From Paenibacillus naphthalenovorans (lineage in GTDB: Bacteria; Bacillota; Bacilli; Paenibacillales; NBRC-103111): a stretch of 64,000 bases of DNA. Location of the stretch: the NCBI RefSeq assembly GCF_900099895.1, contig NZ_FNDY01000003.1, forward strand, positions 62,001-126,000, in the 5' to 3' direction. Position 1 is the first letter of the stretch. Each line of letters opens with the position of its first letter. Of the stretch, positions 62,088 through 64,000 are shown in pieces. The translations under genes and the position numbers were made by a program. Under the pieces are notes generated by a model. That model ran no database searches, was not told the DNA's origin, and worked only from the letters and a program-made list of their open reading frames with translations.

Positions 62088-62585
62088 ATGCCAAATATCA
62101 GAGAAATCGATTTGCCCGGCATCGGCCGCAAATTTCAACTTATTACCCGTGGAGGAGACAAACTGGTCATCATTATCCACGACGACGGAAGAAGAGAACT
62201 TTATCATTTTGAACATGAAGATCCGGATGACAGCATTTCTATGGTAACTCTCGACGACGACGAAGCACGCATCATAGGCAGCATCATCGGCGGAATGAAT
62301 TATAAGCCCAAAGCGCTGGAGACCATTGAAGTGGAACTGGATGATTTGACCATTGAATGGTACAAGGTCGAGCCGAACTACAAATGTGTCGGCCTGTCCA
62401 TCGGGCAGTTGGAAATCAGGCAAAAGACGGGCACCAGCATTATTGCGGTGGTTGAGAAAGATCACAGCAAGAAAATCAATCCGGGTCCGGATTACGTGTT
62501 TAAAGCCGATTCCATGCTGATTGTTGCCGGAGAACGGAAACATTTAAAACTCCTCAAACAGATTTTGGTTAGCGGGAGTGAATAA
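62088..62585 (+). CDS. khtT: KhtT-like regulatory subunit of a K+/H+ antiporter
   Basis: 165 residues. N-terminal KhtT domain ([38 protein letters not shown]) and C-terminal TrkA-C-like domain ([47 protein letters not shown]). It is the cytoplasmic gating subunit of KhtU, sensing cyclic di-AMP and salt in B. subtilis. ATG at 62088, AGGAGG nine bases upstream. It is followed two bases later by the antiporter gene. Confidence 0.93.
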   Translation: MPNIREIDLPGIGRKFQLITRGGDKLVIIIHDDGRRELYHFEHEDPDDSISMVTLDDDEARIIGSIIGGMNYKPKALETIEVELDDLTIEWYKVEPNYKCVGLSIGQLEIRQKTGTSIIAVVEKDHSKKINPGPDYVFKADSMLIVAGERKHLKLLKQILVSGSE

Positions 62586-62587
62586 GC

Positions 62588-63823
62588 ATGGATCATACCG
62601 TTCTGGAGGTAGGTCTTGCTATTTCACTCATTGCTATCGCGGGCTTGTTATCCGCTAAACTGCGCTTTTCCGTTATCCCGTTTTACATTTTGGTCGGTAT
62701 GGCGGTAGGTCCTCACGCCCCCAAAATCGGATTTTTCGATTTCCGCTTCATTGAGAGCGCGCCATTGATCGAATTCATGGGCCGTCTCGGAGTTCTTTTC
62801 CTCCTCTTTTATCTGGGACTGGAATTCTCTGTCGGCCGTTTGATTAAATCAGGTAAATCCATCGCCGTCGGCGGCACGATATACATCGCGATTAACTTTA
62901 CTTTGGGCCTTCTGCTCGGCTGGATGCTGGCCCTTCCTGTAAAGGAAATATTAGTCGTTGCAGGGATAACCACGATTTCTTCAAGTGCCATTGTCGCTAA
63001 GGTTTTGGTAGATTTAAAAAGAACAGCTAACCCCGAAACCGAGATGATTCTTGGCATTATCATGTTCGAAGACGTATTTCTGGCTGTCTATATCTCGATC
63101 CTCTCCGGACTTGTCCTAAGCGGCGCTTCCTCGCTTGGCGGCGTATTGCTTTCCGCTTTAATGGCTTTGGGATTCATGCTCTTCTTTATCATCCTTGGCC
63201 GAAAGGCCGTACCATTCTTAAACCGTGCATTAAATATTCGATCCAATGAACTCTTCGCGCTTGTGATTTTTGGCACTTTGTTTTTGATTGCAGGCATTGG
63301 TGAAACAATTCACGTTGCCGAGGCCATCGGCGCGCTGCTGACCGGGCTGGTTCTGGCGGAGACAGAGCATATGAAGCGGATCGAGCACCTCATCCTTCCT
63401 TTTCGGGACTTCTTCGGAGCCGTGTTCTTCTTCAGTTTCGGCTTGTCGATTGATCCGCTTACTTTAGGCGGAGCCGTGTGGTACTCTCTGGCGGCCGTCG
63501 TCGTTACATTGATCGGAAACTTCATTGCAGGCATGCTCGCGGGGAAATACGCCGGCTTGTCATCCAAAGCGTCGGCGAACATCGGGCTTACGATTGTGTC
63601 ACGTGGCGAGTTTTCCATCATTATGGCGAACATCGGCAAAGCGGGCGGATTGCTTGCGATTCTGCAGCCGTTTGCTGCGCTCTATGTATTGATTCTGGCG
63701 ATCCTGGGACCGCTGCTGACTAAAGAATCCAAGCGGGTCTACACCATGCTGAACCGCATTATTCCGCTTGAGAATACAAAAAAAGAGCAGAAGACTCCTG
63801 CTCGGCAGATCGATGAATCTTGA
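62588..63823 (+). CDS. khtU: KhtU K+/H+ antiporter (CPA2 family)
   Basis: 411 residues with about 12 membrane segments of the CPA2 cation:proton antiporter family: GLLSAKLRFSVIPFYILVGMAVGP, FLLFYLGLEFS, TTISSSAIVAKVL and MFEDVFLAVYIS with the conserved acidic residue, and ends at a short charged tail. It exchanges K+ for H+ when KhtT permits. GGGAG precedes the ATG, which follows the khtT stop by two bases. Confidence 0.94.
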   Translation: MDHTVLEVGLAISLIAIAGLLSAKLRFSVIPFYILVGMAVGPHAPKIGFFDFRFIESAPLIEFMGRLGVLFLLFYLGLEFSVGRLIKSGKSIAVGGTIYIAINFTLGLLLGWMLALPVKEILVVAGITTISSSAIVAKVLVDLKRTANPETEMILGIIMFEDVFLAVYISILSGLVLSGASSLGGVLLSALMALGFMLFFIILGRKAVPFLNRALNIRSNELFALVIFGTLFLIAGIGETIHVAEAIGALLTGLVLAETEHMKRIEHLILPFRDFFGAVFFFSFGLSIDPLTLGGAVWYSLAAVVVTLIGNFIAGMLAGKYAGLSSKASANIGLTIVSRGEFSIIMANIGKAGGLLAILQPFAALYVLILAILGPLLTKESKRVYTMLNRIIPLENTKKEQKTPARQIDES

Positions 63824-63831
63824 AAATAAAA

Positions 63832-64000
63832 ATGCAGATGAAAGATAAAGGCAGGCATCCGTACCTGCACATGCTGCTCCGGTATGGCTTGTTCGCAGCC
63901 GGTATCGTTCTCGTATCCGTAGGATTGGAGCTGTTTCTGAGACCCAATTGGATCGTGCCTGGCGGTGTTCAAGGCCTCTCGATCATGCTGGCGTATATCA
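63832..64000 (+). CDS. YitT-family membrane protein, 5' part (runs off window)
   Basis: 56 codons, MQMKDKGRHPYLHMLLRYGLFAAGIVLVSVGLELFLRPNWIVPGGVQGLSIMLAYI. The segment GLELFLRPNWIVPGGVQGLSIML matches the first helix region of YitT/DUF161 membrane proteins. Start uncertain: ATG at 63832 or 63838, or a TTG at 63820 that overlaps khtU; none has a clear ribosome site. It follows khtU closely and may be in the same transcript. Confidence 0.75.
   Translation, partial: MQMKDKGRHPYLHMLLRYGLFAAGIVLVSVGLELFLRPNWIVPGGVQGLSIMLAYI

Noticed and set aside
1-64000. CRISPR arrays, rRNA and tRNA genes
   Set aside because: No direct-repeat/spacer pattern, rRNA core sequence or complete tRNA cloverleaf was noticed by reading. 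A tRNAscan and CRISPR finder run would settle it.

Overview
The window reads as the chromosome of an endospore-forming Bacillota bacterium, most like Paenibacillus or a relative. The grounds are strong GGAGG ribosome sites, TTG starts, a split gerE, a YheC/YheD spore-coat ATP-grasp protein, YkoEDC, KhtTU, FapR control and sigma-K-like promoters. No tRNA, rRNA or CRISPR array was recognised. The genus is an inference from gene content.

Layout. 1-0.8 kb: start of psd and a small Cys-rich protein. 0.9-4.8 kb: a TPP riboswitch with terminator controlling ykoE-ykoD-ykoC-tenA (thiamine and aminopyrimidine salvage). 4.8-8.2 kb: an SDR lacking the usual catalytic residues and a ba3-type cytochrome oxidase operon behind an Fnr/CRP-like box. 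8.3-15.7 kb: a secreted protein, a GntR/UTRA regulator, and an ABC importer with a metallo-beta-lactamase-fold hydrolase; two TGTCTAGACA operators link them. 15.8-25.6 kb: EcsC, Tag, a 1491-residue protein built of about 120 decapeptides, a YheC/D protein, three small helical proteins, and fabH behind a FapR box.

25.9-33.5 kb: a two-component system whose histidine kinase gene is cut by a 6,114-bp ISL3-type transposon. The ends are inverted repeats and the target duplication is ATTTTTTG. The cargo is an ArsR-type repressor, an HMA metallochaperone, a P1B ATPase with a CSC motif, and an MtrA/DUF4346 protein carrying a Cys-rich repeat. Five ATCAA-N5/6-TTGAT operators are spread over the cargo. 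33.5-37.2 kb: YcnI, a CAP-domain protein, MscL with a zinc ribbon, a methyltransferase and a DedA protein. 37.3-46.0 kb: a carbohydrate or polyol uptake and oxidation cluster.

46.2-57.9 kb: the most striking structure. The spore regulator gene gerE is split by an 11,448-bp element bounded by CGAATGT. A large serine recombinase sits against the right junction. Joining the outer flanks restores a 75-residue GerE in frame, and joining the inner ends gives a perfect 36-bp palindrome as the circle junction. The element carries a self-contained alcohol and aldehyde oxidation regulon: two alcohol dehydrogenases, an aldehyde dehydrogenase with DUF779 partner, two sigma-54 activators, a sensor kinase and two near-consensus sigma-54 promoters. 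Beside the recombinase is a 55-residue ORF behind a sigma-E-like promoter, a candidate directionality factor. This fits a sporulation-excised intervening element of the skin/gin type.

58-64 kb: a chemoreceptor, a divergent polysaccharide deacetylase, a LysM-NlpC/P60 hydrolase, a small membrane protein, khtT-khtU, and the start of a YitT-family gene.
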